Origin: Nothopassalora personata
Taxonomy: Eukaryota; Ascomycota; Dothideomycetes; Mycosphaerellales; Mycosphaerellaceae
Reading direction: 5' to 3'
Length of the DNA: 64,000 nucleotides
Assembly: GCA_033816765.1 (NCBI GenBank)
Contig: CM066293.1
Span: forward strand, 2,728,001-2,792,000
Of this stretch, positions 31,461 through 41,879 are shown in pieces. Both the position numbers and the translations under genes were made by a program. Numbering within the stretch: the first letter of the stretch is position 1; the number at the start of each line of letters is the position of its first letter. The notes under the pieces are model-generated. The model made no database searches and was not told the DNA's origin. It worked only from the letters and a program-made list of their open reading frames with translations.

Positions 31461-32739
31461 ATGGCCGATACCAAGACCAAGACCAAGACCCCTACTACCG
31501 CCCCTGGTGGCCTCGACTATGCCAAATGTAAACGCGCGGAACTCGATGTCTTCTACAAACAGCGCCTACACAAGGACGTCCCCAAAGGAGTCAACAAGCC
31601 CGAACTCATCCAGATGCTGCGCCGTGCGGATCAGGACCCTCGCAGGTTCAGGTTTCTTGATCTGCCAGCCGAAATGAGGAATGCCGTGTACAAAGAGGTG
31701 CTGATGGTCCCTCCAGCCGGCGCCCGCCGCCGGAGTGGTAATTTCCAGCCAGTAATTCTTCGCGCGTCTCGTCAGGTATGATAGCATGGCTTGATAGTGA
31801 TTCTCAGGAGTATGGCTAACGTCCCATAGATCCATGCTGAAGCACATGGGATCCTCTATGGAGAGAACGAGCTAGAGGTCATCATGGGCGTGACCGATCA
31901 CTCCTCACCGCATCGGAAAATCTTGGAACGCCACTGCAGTATCCCACTCTTTTCCAAGCTTACACGCAAGGATTACTTTCGCTATGGCCACAAGTTCGCC
32001 CTGTGGAGCAGGACAACGAGGTCTTTTCGGCGTGAAAGTCTCTCTCGCTTTCACAATATGAGTGTCAAGGTCGACATTTCCGAGCGGCAGAACTCGAAAG
32101 TGAGATCGGCCAATGCCTCGCAGCTGCTCACTGCCGTCAACCAGATGCTCTACTCACTCTGCGATTTCCTTGCTCCAAGCCTGCAAAAACGTTCAATAAC
32201 TTTCAAGGTAAGTCGTCGAATTCGACTTGACAGTTCTGATGTCTGACCACTGGTAGCTCAACGCCCAGACCAGTCATATGCCTAGTCGACACCTCTACGC
32301 AATACTATGGCCAGTGACTCGATTGGGTCCAGGAAACACTATACACTTCACGGGTGTGCCGCAGGACGTCCAGAATCTACTACGCAGCGCTCGCGTCGGT
32401 GAGAATGCCTCTACAAGTCTCCTCGAAAGCATAGCACAGGCACAACCTCGGGTTGCAGCAATCAGCGAGGCAGTAGCGAAGTTGGGGATCGAAAAGCGGC
32501 GAACGGCGCAGGGTGAGGTTGATACTTGGTACGCCACTTGTAAGAGTGTCGTGTTGGCCTTCGGGAGCACCATGATCATGAACCCAGCAACGGAAGGTGA
32601 TATGAGACGAAGCATTTCAAATTTTCAGCAAGTGCCTGCTGGTAAGCTGGCTGACTTACTTGCCACGAACATCGGCGAGAAGATCAGAGCCCTGGAGAAG
32701 CTCAAGGCGGATGTCGAGCATAAGCGAGGCTTTACATGA
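31461..32739 (+). CDS. SAP-like/F-box-like protein, three exons
   Basis: Exons 31461-31775, 31830-32207 and 32257-32739 give 391 residues. Both introns (54 and 49 bp) have GT-AG ends (GTATGA...CCATAG; GTAAGT...GGTAG) and phase 0. Residues 18-58 resemble a SAP motif (DYAKCKRAELDVFYKQRL...NKPELIQMLRRAD). The LPAEMRNAVYKEVL segment at about 67-80 is the F-box/2EXR signature, and the exon junction continues it as RASRQ-IHAEAHGILYGENELEV, the second conserved block. The C-terminal 160 residues are helical without a known domain. DNA or chromatin association plus ubiquitin-ligase recruitment would fit such a protein, but this is inference. Splicing restores the conserved block exactly, which supports the model. 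Confidence 0.8.
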
Positions 32740-33240
32740 TAGTTCTGCTTTCTGGTCTGTTTCAGGCACGGATTCCAAGATCGCGGCAAACAGTTGAGAC
32801 ATCTGGAGAAAAGTCACAGGAGTTCGCTATGTATTAGCCTTGCTTACCACATTCGAAAGCGCGATCCATGTTCTGGGCGATGGGCTCCGCTCAGCAGCTA
32901 GTGTCTACGACCTCGTTCCGTCACCACGAGTCCCAGCTTGTGCGTGATGAAACGTTATGGCTCGTTCTTACGGAGAGCTTTGTGCATGATCAGCGAAGAC
33001 GGCCATTAGGTGGCCCGGATCGAGAATCACTAACTCTGTGGCATAACCTACGGCCTCAATCACTTCTTAGTCATTGGGGAGGCAAAGGCGTAATGGTTGT
33101 TCATTAGGCAAGCTGCAGTGTGTCTTCAGTGATATATTGGTATATGTCTCTCCAACGTGCACATACGATCACAGATTCGTGAAAATAGGAACTATCGTTG
33201 TTGTCGTGAGGCTGCTATAGCATTACATAACAAGAACCGG
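32740..33240. other. Intergenic, end of gene island 2
   Basis: Balanced base use continues to about 33230 and then changes to RIP-type composition. No gene is supported; a 79-residue plus frame at 32868 looks random. Confidence 0.5.
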
Positions 33241-33722
33241 AAACACGCCGTAACTAATTCCCGTTTCGAGAATTCTATAACCGGAAAAGTGAGCTACTCT
33301 ACTAATCGTGTTATGTAGACGGAACGTCGCTTCGCCGAGAGTCTATATAGTCTGTTCAAAGTGCTCGATGCCTACTAATAGCTATATAAGGCGTCGGCAC
33401 CTATAGGATGCCGGAAGTTACGGCGCGTTTCGACCCTCGACTATCGTAGCCGAACGCGCTCTACTAACGTACGCTTTACGGATCGGTATACCTAATCGAG
33501 TTACCCGTTAGCTTAGCTATTATAAGCACATTATGAACTTACAACTTTTATAGGTATTAATGTCTACTAACCACCCTATATAGGCCTGTCCGAGTTGTAG
33601 TGGTATAGAGCGGCGCTTATGTAAGCAGGGGTATTTGCCGGTCCCGGGACCTGAAATCAGGTCACGTAACGAGTAGCGTAGTAGCTAGATAAACAAGAGG
33701 ATTGGCGGACTTAATCCCCTAT
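33240..33722. repeat. Unclassified RIP-mutated segment
   Basis: CpA/TpG-poor sequence between gene island 2 and the LTR of element C. It contains two abutting palindromes, GGTCCCGGGACC at 33640-33651 and GACCTGAAATCAGGTC at 33648-33663. It may be a fragment of another transposon. Confidence 0.4.
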
Positions 33723-34124
33723 TATTACGGTTTGAAGGAATATAAGAAAAGACCCGGCGAACGAGGTCCAATCGCTACTGCGAAGGATCTCTAACGTGTC
33801 TAGGTTACGTGTCCGACTAGACAGGAGCAAGGGCGGTCGAACACGTAAGTCTAGGCGACTCCGTAACTAAACGACTAGACAGTTAGTCGGACGGACAAAC
33901 AACATCGCCTTAATAGGCAATATCTCCTTTATATTTAGGAACGCTAAGAATCCCCTATAGCTTCGAGGCGTTCAACTTATATTATAACCTTACTAATTAG
34001 AATACACCTATTCTTATTAGTTATTGCCTGCCTCCTATACCTTGTCTAGTACTCTCTAAAGAAGCCTAATTTACGTAATAGACTATCTCCTTCTATAGTT
34101 AGCCTACTACGGAGGTTTACAACA
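33723..34124 (+). repeat. 5' LTR of chromovirus C (402 bp)
   Basis: It starts TATTACGGTTTG (RIP form of TGTTACGG) and ends GTTTACAACA. It shares with LTRs D, E and N a core beginning TAGGAACGCTA. Confidence 0.75.
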
Positions 34125-34239
34125 CTTTAAACGCCCTAAGGATAAGTACTTTATAGACAAGTAACGGAAGGGGAACTCCCGCCCCTAGTAAGGCAGGAGG
34201 CAGCCGCCTAAGACCTAGGAATCCCGATAGGATAATTAC

Positions 34240-35120
34240 GTCCGACGACGACGAGGCTAACGACGCTAAGGAAGAAACTAACTTTAAGGTAGCTAAACTA
34301 GACTTCTACTTTAGAGACCGAAGTAAGCTCGACGACTAGCTTAACTAGATAGACATATATATCTTGTTCTATAAGAAGTTAGAGGCGAACTAGCGTACGC
34401 TATTTGCTGTTACCTTTCTTAGGGGACGAGCCTAACACTAGATAAAGCTATATCTTAGAGGCTATCTCGATAGTCGTATAACTAAGGATAAGACCGGAAT
34501 GTTCGGAAGCTATTCGATCTTTAGAAGAGAGCTTAAGAAGCTCTTTAGAATTTCTAACGAATAAAACACGGCTATCTAAGAGATTAAAGGAATAACTTAG
34601 AAAACTTTAGTAGCCGAGTACGCTACTAAGTTTAAGGAATACTCGATTATTACGGGATAGAACGACAAATCCTTAGTAGATACGTTTAGAGAGGGACTTA
34701 AGGACTCCGTTAAGGCCGAGCTTATACGCTATAGCGGTAAGTAAGACACGCTTAACGACTTAATATAGGCAGCAATTTACCTAGACGACTAGCTATACGA
34801 GCTATACTAGGGAAAGCGGTATACGAGGAACCTAGGGAAATCCTTCCGACCTAGTAACAATAGGATTGGATATAGTAGAAGAAACACTAATACTCGGGAC
34901 CTAGACGCGATAGACTAGGAGAGAACCTTTAACAACACCGAGCGAGGGAAACTACTAAAGAGACAAGGAAAAAAGGGACCTCCTAACCGAAAGAGTTCAA
35001 AAAGAAGCATTACCTACTATACCTATAGTAAGGAAGGCTATATAGCGAAGAACTACCGCGGAAAGAAAAATATAGTGCGCCGCGAGCAATTTAATATAAT
35101 ATAATAAGGAACTAGTAAAC
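34240..35120 (+). pseudogene. chromovirus C gag, RIP-inactivated
   Basis: Reading through TAG codons gives a capsid domain (LDDWLNWIDIYILFYKK, FLRGRAWHWIKLYLRG, AEYATKFKEYS) and a degraded zinc knuckle near 35020-35050 (TYYTYSKEGYIAKNY), where Cys and His codons have become Tyr. It is homologous to the Gag of F and D. Confidence 0.75.
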
Positions 35121-35505
35121 TCGAGAGCAGTGTTAGACTACTAGGTAGCACCGACCATACTCGAGGAGTAGAGGAGAGGGTCGACAAAAGCGACACACCC
35201 CTCCTAGACCTCTCTTAAGGACGAGGAGGATACTATAGTTATATAAACTAACTACGACAGTTTAGAAAGATATGCTAGTTTAATGTAATCTAGATAAGGG
35301 ACGCCTTAGAAAGCTAATAGGCGTCTAGGGATAAGAGGATCGAGACGGTACGATAACGATTAAAGGATATAATCGAGGCTATTGCGGCGACCAAACCTAC
35401 GGTCTAGCTCTAAGGATAGCTCCACGATACGTTACTTGCTCTCGAGGACCTTATAGACACTACCCCTATTCGTACGGAGGTATATAACGAAATCTAAGAA
35501 GTAGT

Positions 35506-35585
35506 GAACTAGCCGGAGAACTAAGTAGATACCCTAATAGAGAGGGAACTAGCCGGAGAACTAAGTAGATACCCTAATAGAGAGG
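35506..35585 (+). repeat. Perfect 40-bp tandem duplication
   Basis: Two identical units start at 35506 and 35546 (GAACTAGCCGGAGAACTAAG...). Because 40 is not a multiple of three it shifts the frame, and identity of the RIP-type bases in both units suggests it arose after mutation. Confidence 0.9.
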
Positions 35586-36639
35586 CTCGATCTATAAGAA
35601 GAAACATTCGGCATAACAAACACTATCTAACGTCCCGAAACGACTACCGAAGACAACGAAGTAACGACGGTCAAATAAGCGAAACAGGGGATCCTAGAGA
35701 AACTAGAATAGGACCTCTTAAACATCGAGATAAACGAGATACTCGTAAATAATCCTTAGGAACGCCTCTCGTTAGTACGAGGCTAACTCTAGAAGGTAAC
35801 CGAAGGGGTTAGCGAGTTACTACTAGTAACGAGAAGCATAGCACTAGAGGACTCCCTCTAGGCAACCTACGGGGGACTCGCCTTACGGTATATATACGTT
35901 ACGATACAACTCGATAAACTCGAGAATAAAACTAGGACGTTTAGAACTACGACACATAGCTATACCTTAGATTAACTACGACAATTTAAAATAACCTAAC
36001 GAAACATTCTAACACTATAACTCTAGGGAAAATAAGAGGGACTCCCCCGCGAGGTTATAGAGAACATCTACGACTAGAGGGATAATCTTCTAACCGAGCT
36101 AGAAATACGGATCTCCTAGATAAACGAGGAGAACGCACTAGGACGCCTATATTGCATAAAGGACTACCTACGCTACGCTATAGGCCGGTTAGACATAATT
36201 ATAACTTAGGTAGAGGAAAGCCGAGTAGCGATAAGGAAGCTTAAGGATACTTACGACTAGCTACGTAGCCGACGGTATTACATCATCCGCTAGATCGAGC
36301 GATAGTACTATATAATATAACATAAAGATGCCCTAAGAACATTTAGAATAATAGTAAGAAGAGTCGACTACGAGATCGATCGCGATACTCGAAATGGTCA
36401 CGGAGCCCTTTATTAGTGTTTCTGTTACTAAGACTCGTATTAAACCTATTACTCCGCTAAGGAAGGCGTAGGGTATTTCCTATAGTAACCGTAAGGAACC
36501 CTAGGAGCGACACATAGGTATAATGCTACGCTCCGAGAAATAGATATCGATAAATCCTACTACGACGATAGAGACGATAAAGAAAACTAGGACCCCGAGT
36601 AGAGCGGATCGTAGTTACCGGGACTATAGGAAGAAAGTT

Positions 36640-37620
36640 AACATACTACCGGGCTAGATACTATCGAAGAAAGCGAGGATACCGGAGAAGAGTTAGAAGA
36701 AGAAGACTCCTCCGAAGAAGAGAGTAGCGAATCTAAAGACGACGATAACAAGGTGCTTACATTTACGATCGACGCACCTAAAGAAGTATACGACCTACTA
36801 GTGTATATTACGAGACGGAACGAAGAAGTCTTTCTAAGGATATAAGGAAAACGACACCTATATCTAGTAGAGTTTAATAAGATACTCGACACTATACAAC
36901 ACATAGTTTAGAGACATCTACGGATTATAGAAGTTAAAGACTTCTACCGAGTAGTCTAGGAGCGACTACCGGTAGGCAGTTAGATAATCTACGGAGGATA
37001 CATTACACCGTTAGGACTTATAGTCCTAGATTTACTACGATAAGCCGTATAAACATATAAAGGCTCTCTACTTATAATTATAAAGGATCTAGGAACGTAA
37101 CTAACGAAATATATAGACACTAAGCGCTATAGGTTTAAGCCGAAGCCTTACGATACGAAATATAACGTTCTACCCGGCATTCGGGAAAAGGATCGACTCC
37201 TTAGGAATAAGCGACTAAAGGGAGTTATATAGTACATAATAAGCTTAAGCATTAATAGTAGTCTTCCGAACAATAGTAATCGTTAATAGTTATAGGACTA
37301 GAGTTATAATTGACTCCGGAGCGAGCGGGAACTTTGCCTCCGAAGCATTTATAAGAACTAAAGGGATCGTAACCTAATAGAAGAACGAAGGTTATAAACT
37401 AATCGCGGTAGACGGATTAGCCTTACCTAGCGTAGAACGAGAGACGATTCCGTTACTACTAGCAATCTAACGGTACTATAAGGAAATTGTCTTAGATATT
37501 ACTAACATAGCTAATTATAAGATCGTACTAGGTATACCTTAGTTAAGAAAGCATAATCTAGGTATCGACTAGAGAAGAGGAGTACTTACATTTAAGTAAT
37601 GCGATTGCGTTATCGACATT
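36640..37620 (+). pseudogene. chromovirus C acidic linker and aspartic protease
   Basis: A Glu/Ser-rich stretch at about 36660-36750 is followed by conserved sequence and the protease active site IIDSGASGNF near 37310-37340. The GLALPSVERETIPLLLAI segment matches the D protease (52081-52290). The frame is then interrupted by the insert at 37621. Confidence 0.75.
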
Positions 37621-38375
37621 GATTATTCCATTAACGTGCTATTTGAGTCAAAGACTATGCAACACGGGTCTCGAGAACGAGACCAAAATTTGAGAGAAGG
37701 AGAAAAGCCCCGTCGTACCCCGGACGTAAAAACTCCTTAAAAGATGCGAGCAACGCTCGCTATTCGAACCGTAAATCGAATATATTGCGGCGTAGTACGC
37801 GCGTACCCGGTAGTCGTGTCTTGTCGAGAATTGCGGTTTGTCGCCTTGCCCCGGGCGAGACAAGTTTTGCGCCCGTGTCTCGTTCTTGTTTTAAAAAGCC
37901 AAGCCGGCCGTACCCGTACGCACCGAGCAAAATCCCAAGAAACACCCGTTGCCTCTGTTTCAATCCAGTCGCGTTCTCCGGTCTCGAGTGTAGCTCCTCG
38001 GTCGCAGTGGCCTCGCTGTCGTCCCCCCCTCGGCCTCTCTTGGTTCCAGCCGTGCAGTATACGTGGTTTGCGCCCCTAAACGCCTCTCTTGGTTCCAGCC
38101 GGCAGTTTACGTGGTTTGCCGGGACGACAGGTAGACAGCGCCTTCGTTGTTCGAGCGACGTGTACGCTATGTACGTCGCTTTCCCTTCTCGCAGTTCCGG
38201 AGTTCTTGTTTGTAGATTTTGAGCGTATCTCGTTCGTTCGGTTCGTCCGACCTGTCTTTTCTTGTTTCGAGTCGAGTAGGCTTGTATTTTTCGAGAGAGA
38301 GAGTCTTAGTTTCTCTTCGTCGTAACGAAGATACTTACGTCGTCCGCCGCGTGAAGGCGCTCTCTATAGGACGAC
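37621..38375. mobile_element. 755-bp unmutated insertion with 13-bp target duplication
   Basis: CGTTATCGACATT occurs on both sides (37608-37620 and 38376-38388). In paralogue D (about 51900-51950, minus strand) the same position has a single copy and no insert. The inserted DNA is GC-rich, has normal CpA/TpG, and holds an imperfect internal repeat starting CCTCTCTTGGTTCCAGCC (about 38031 and 38081). It has no inverted ends, no A-tail and no recognisable coding region. A 13-bp duplication suits target-primed (LINE/SINE-type) integration, but the class is unknown. Confidence 0.75.
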
Positions 38376-38589
38376 CGTTATCGACATTAATCCTACGTAG
38401 CGGTAGCATTCGCTAGTAGATAAGGTAAAGAGACAGCTTAATCTAATAGAGCTTACGCCGACTAGAAGGATAGAAGAACTACCTTCGACCGGGATAGACA
38501 CTAGCGTAAGGCCGCCGGGTTATAAAGTTACTAGAAGTAATAGACTTAACGTACTATCGAAGGATACTAACATTTCGGAGTTAACTATC

Positions 38590-40656
38590 CCTAAGGAGTA
38601 CCTTAAATAGAAGAGGCTCTTTAAAGAGGAAAAGGGTAGAGACGCCTTACCTAAGCACTAACTATAGGATTATAGGATAAATATTTAGCTAGGGAAAGAG
38701 CCTCTATAGGAACCCCTATATCTAATGTCTAAAAAAGAGCTAACAACCCTACGAGAATAGCTAAAGGAGAACCTAGCGAAAGGACGAATACGAAAATCGA
38801 CCTTAAGCGTAGTATCTCTATGTATGTTTGTTCTAAAAGCAAACGGGAAACTACGACTCGTATAAGACTACCGGAAGTTAAACGAGATTACTATTAAGAA
38901 CCGTTATCTACTACCGAACATCGAAGAAGCATAGGATAGATTAACCGGATTAGACTAGTACACGAAGATTGATTTATAAGACGCCTTCTATACTATCCGT
39001 ATAGCGGAAGGAGAAGAATAGAAAACCGCATTTAGGACTCGATACGGACTATACGAGTTCTTAGTTATGCCTTTTAGATTAACTAATGCACTAGCCGCAT
39101 TCTAAGACCTAATTAACGAGACACTAAGAGACCTACTAGACGTATATGTTATTACCTATGTTAACGATATCCTTATCTATACAAAAGGGACACTCTAGTA
39201 GTATATACGAGAAGTATAGGACGTACTCGAACGACTATCTAAAATAGGTTTCCGGACGGTACCGAAAAAATGCGAGTTCTATAAGAAAGAAGTTAAATTC
39301 TTAGGATTTATTATTAGCACGACTAGAATCTAGATCGACCTAGCTAAAACACAGTCTATTAGAGAATAGCTAGAGCTAACATACGTTAAGGACGTACAAT
39401 TATTCCTTAGCCTAGCTAACTACAACCGGAAATTCATTAAGGACTATTCGAAGACATCGATACCTATAACGATGCTTACGAAGAAGGATGTTAAATAGGC
39501 ATAGGGTAGCGTACAACGACTAGCATTCGAACGACTAAAGGAACAATACGCCTTAGCACTAACGCTTCGATTATTCGACGGTACGAAGGAAGTCTAAATC
39601 GAAACGGACGTATCGGATATAGCTATCGCAGTATACCTTACGTAAGAGTATAATAGGTAACGACACCTAGTAGCCTACTACTTAAGGAAACTATTACCCG
39701 CGGAATAAAACTACGATATCTATAATAAGGAACTTCTCGCTATTATCGCTATAATATAGCACTAGAGAATATATACAGAAGGAGTACCTAGACTAACGAT
39801 TCTTTCTAATTATAAGAATCTCACTTACTTTACTACGACTAAACTGCTAATAAGAAGACAGTGCCGCTAGTCGGAACTGCTCGGTCAGTATAAGTTCGAA
39901 ATCCGCTATATACCCGGTAAAGACAATAGTAGGGCCGACGCACTAAGCCGAAGAAGCGACTATATAGAAGGAAAAGAACTAGTGCGATAATAAATACTAA
40001 AGGCGAATCCTAATAGAAGCCTTAGTACTAACATAAAGGAGTTTAATAATATAGTACGTGTTCTCTAAGACATAGAAGAACAATTCCTAATAGTATAGGG
40101 GAAATACTAGGTACCGAAGTACCGAGAAGAAGAATGTATACGACAACATTACGACGAACTAACCTACGGGCACCCCGGAATATCTAAGATAGCAGAACTT
40201 ATTTAGAGAAGCTTCGTATTCCCGCAGTTACGATAGAAAGTACTACGATACATTAAACGATACGAACACTATTAGAAAAATAAAGCCGTAAGGTACGTAA
40301 AGTACGGCGAGATATAATTCCGGATACTACTAATAAACCTATAGGACGAAGTTACGATAGACTTTATTACTAAGTTACTAACATCCTAGGATTAAACTAT
40401 AGGACAATAATATAACATAATATTAGTTATAGTAGACCGACTTACAAAATACGCACACTTTATTCCTATATCTAAAACGTATAATATAGAGTAACTCGGA
40501 CACCTCGTACTCGATCGACTCGTACGATACTATAGATTCCGAAGGGTCTTTATTATAGATAGAGACAAGTTATTTACATCTAACTACTAGAAAACCTTAG
40601 TTTCCACGATCGGAATTAGACATAAGCTATCTACTACCTACTATCCGTAAACTAAT
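38590..40656 (+). pseudogene. chromovirus C reverse transcriptase, RNase H and integrase (5' part)
   Basis: Reverse transcriptase blocks are recognisable: [47 protein letters not shown] and VITYVNDILIYT, the active site with D replaced by N (YVDD to YVND). RNase H (NYDIYNKELLAI) and integrase follow (ECIRQHYDE, then TIDFITKLL and IVDRLTKYAHFIPI). The frame runs into D at 40657 in the middle of the integrase core. Confidence 0.85.
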
Positions 40657-41082
40657 TGTTAGGTTTAGTATAACCTAATAATATTACAAGTTAAGAAGAT
40701 AAGCTTAATCGGGTTTGTTCTCGGGCCGATAGGAAGTTAAGGGAGAGTAATGAAGCAGTAGCTATCTTATCTTATAAAGGTTAAGCAGTAGTAAGGTAGA
40801 GGTTAGGTTATAGTATATTCTAAATAGTAATATTGAACAGTGAGTTCAACGCTTCTAAACTATAAGGGTTTTTAGCGTTCCTAAATACAAAGGAGGCATT
40901 ACTAGTCTTTAGTCTTAATTACCTAATCGCTAGTAAGCGAGTGATCTTAAATCACTAGGTCGCTAGTGAGCGAGTGATCTCGAATTACTAAGTCGCTAGT
41001 AAGCGAGTAATCTCGTGCGGCGCACGTAATTTCTATAGCTAATAGTTAGGCGTGTCGTCGTAGCTTAATCCGGACCGTAACA
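40657..41082 (-). repeat. 3' LTR of chromovirus D (426 bp)
   Basis: It runs TGTTAGGTTTAG to GGACCGTAACA on the plus strand. It holds three imperfect units around CGCTAGTAAGCGAGT (about 40925-41015). The adjoining CTATCCCCCTTC is the polypurine tract on the minus strand. Confidence 0.9.
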
Positions 41083-41159
41083 CTATCCCCCTTCTAGCCT
41101 AGCTTCGTCCCGAAGCTTATATAAGATAATATAATGTTCCCTCTTCGCGGCCTATAACG

Positions 41160-41732
41160 ATGTCTTCTTCTTCTTCTAAAAACCGTCTCCGGCTCGCTAA
41201 GGAAATTAACGAACACGGTCGTCTAGTAGATCTCGCGTATAACTATTGCTTCTTTAACGGTTTATCCTACGTCGCTATAGAAGGCAACTTTCGGCTTCGG
41301 TGTTCGGAGTGTATTCGTCGCGGGCGTAAGTGTATAAACCTATCCTAGGAGTCTCTTAACAAGACCCGGGAGGAGTACCGGAAAAAGGTCGAAAAAGATA
41401 AGGAAGAGCTTACGGAGATCTTAGCACGGTTAATGCGGAACAAGGCAATACTTCGCTAAGCGGAGGAGCGCGCGCGTAAGAAGGCGTAGTGTCTAGAGGC
41501 CGAAATAGAGGCCTCTAGAGAGATTAAGGACGTCGATTATCCTACTACCGATACGACTGTTAGCCTCTCTCCTACTATATAGTCCTCGATCGACTTTGTT
41601 AATAACGCGATCGATTTCTCTATCCCTTCTAGTTCTATTAGATAGCCCGTAAATAACTAGGCGGCGCTTTCCGGAGCGGAGCCTTAGGGCGAGTCCCTAG
41701 GGGTAGAGACTCGTTAGGGTATTTACTTGTAA
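41160..41732 (+). pseudogene. Antisense accessory frame of chromovirus D (homologue of the F protein)
   Basis: A frame of about 190 codons opposite pol, from an ATG followed by five Ser codons to a TAA at 41730. RIP stops interrupt it (first TAG near 41346). It encodes a cysteine segment ending RCSECIRRGRKC, then a coiled coil (KTREEYRKKVEKDKEEL...), then a Ser/Ile-rich and acidic end. The CSECIR(K/R)G core and layout match the intact frame of element F. Confidence 0.75.
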
Positions 41733-41756
41733 GTTATGTCCCTATTCTCATTAATC

Positions 41757-41829
41757 GGCTAGGTAGCTTAGTAGTGAAGCGTAAGCTATCTATACTCTTA
41801 AGGTCGTAGGTTCGATTCCTACCCTAGTC
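41757..41829 (+). tRNA. tRNA-like sequence (pseudo-tRNA or SINE head)
   Basis: 73 bases fold partly as a tRNA: a seven-pair acceptor stem GGCTAGG/CCTAGTC with one G-T pair, D-arm GCTT...AAGC, and a perfect T-arm GTAGG-TTCGATT-CCTAC with an exact B-box GGTTCGATTCC. The anticodon arm is poor (TAAG/CTTA with an oversized loop), so no isotype is assigned. It lies in D between the end of the chromodomain and the antisense frame. Confidence 0.4.
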
Positions 41830-41879
41830 GCTCGTCGGCCGAGAGATCGATTGTCGTTAGTCGTATCGGCGGACCCGTT

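Larger units (their letters stand above)
33723..40656 (+). mobile_element. Chromovirus C (Ty3), 5' part, RIP-mutated
   Basis: It has an LTR (33723-34124), a leader starting CTTTAAACGCCC, gag, a long acidic linker, protease, reverse transcriptase, RNase H and the first part of integrase, which is cut at 40656 by element D. The integrase continues at 54801. TAG replaces Gln/Trp throughout. The protease region holds a 755-bp insertion (37621-38375). C is the oldest element of this nest because D, J, K and the insert all lie within it. Confidence 0.85.

Noticed and set aside
33640..33663. Palindromes taken for a tRNA T-arm or rRNA fragment
   Set aside because: No consistent cloverleaf or rRNA match could be built; left as an unclassified repeat.
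37785..38222. 145-residue frame inside the 755-bp insert
   Set aside because: Low-complexity Ser/Arg/Pro composition and overlapping alternatives in other frames; no resemblance to a protein.
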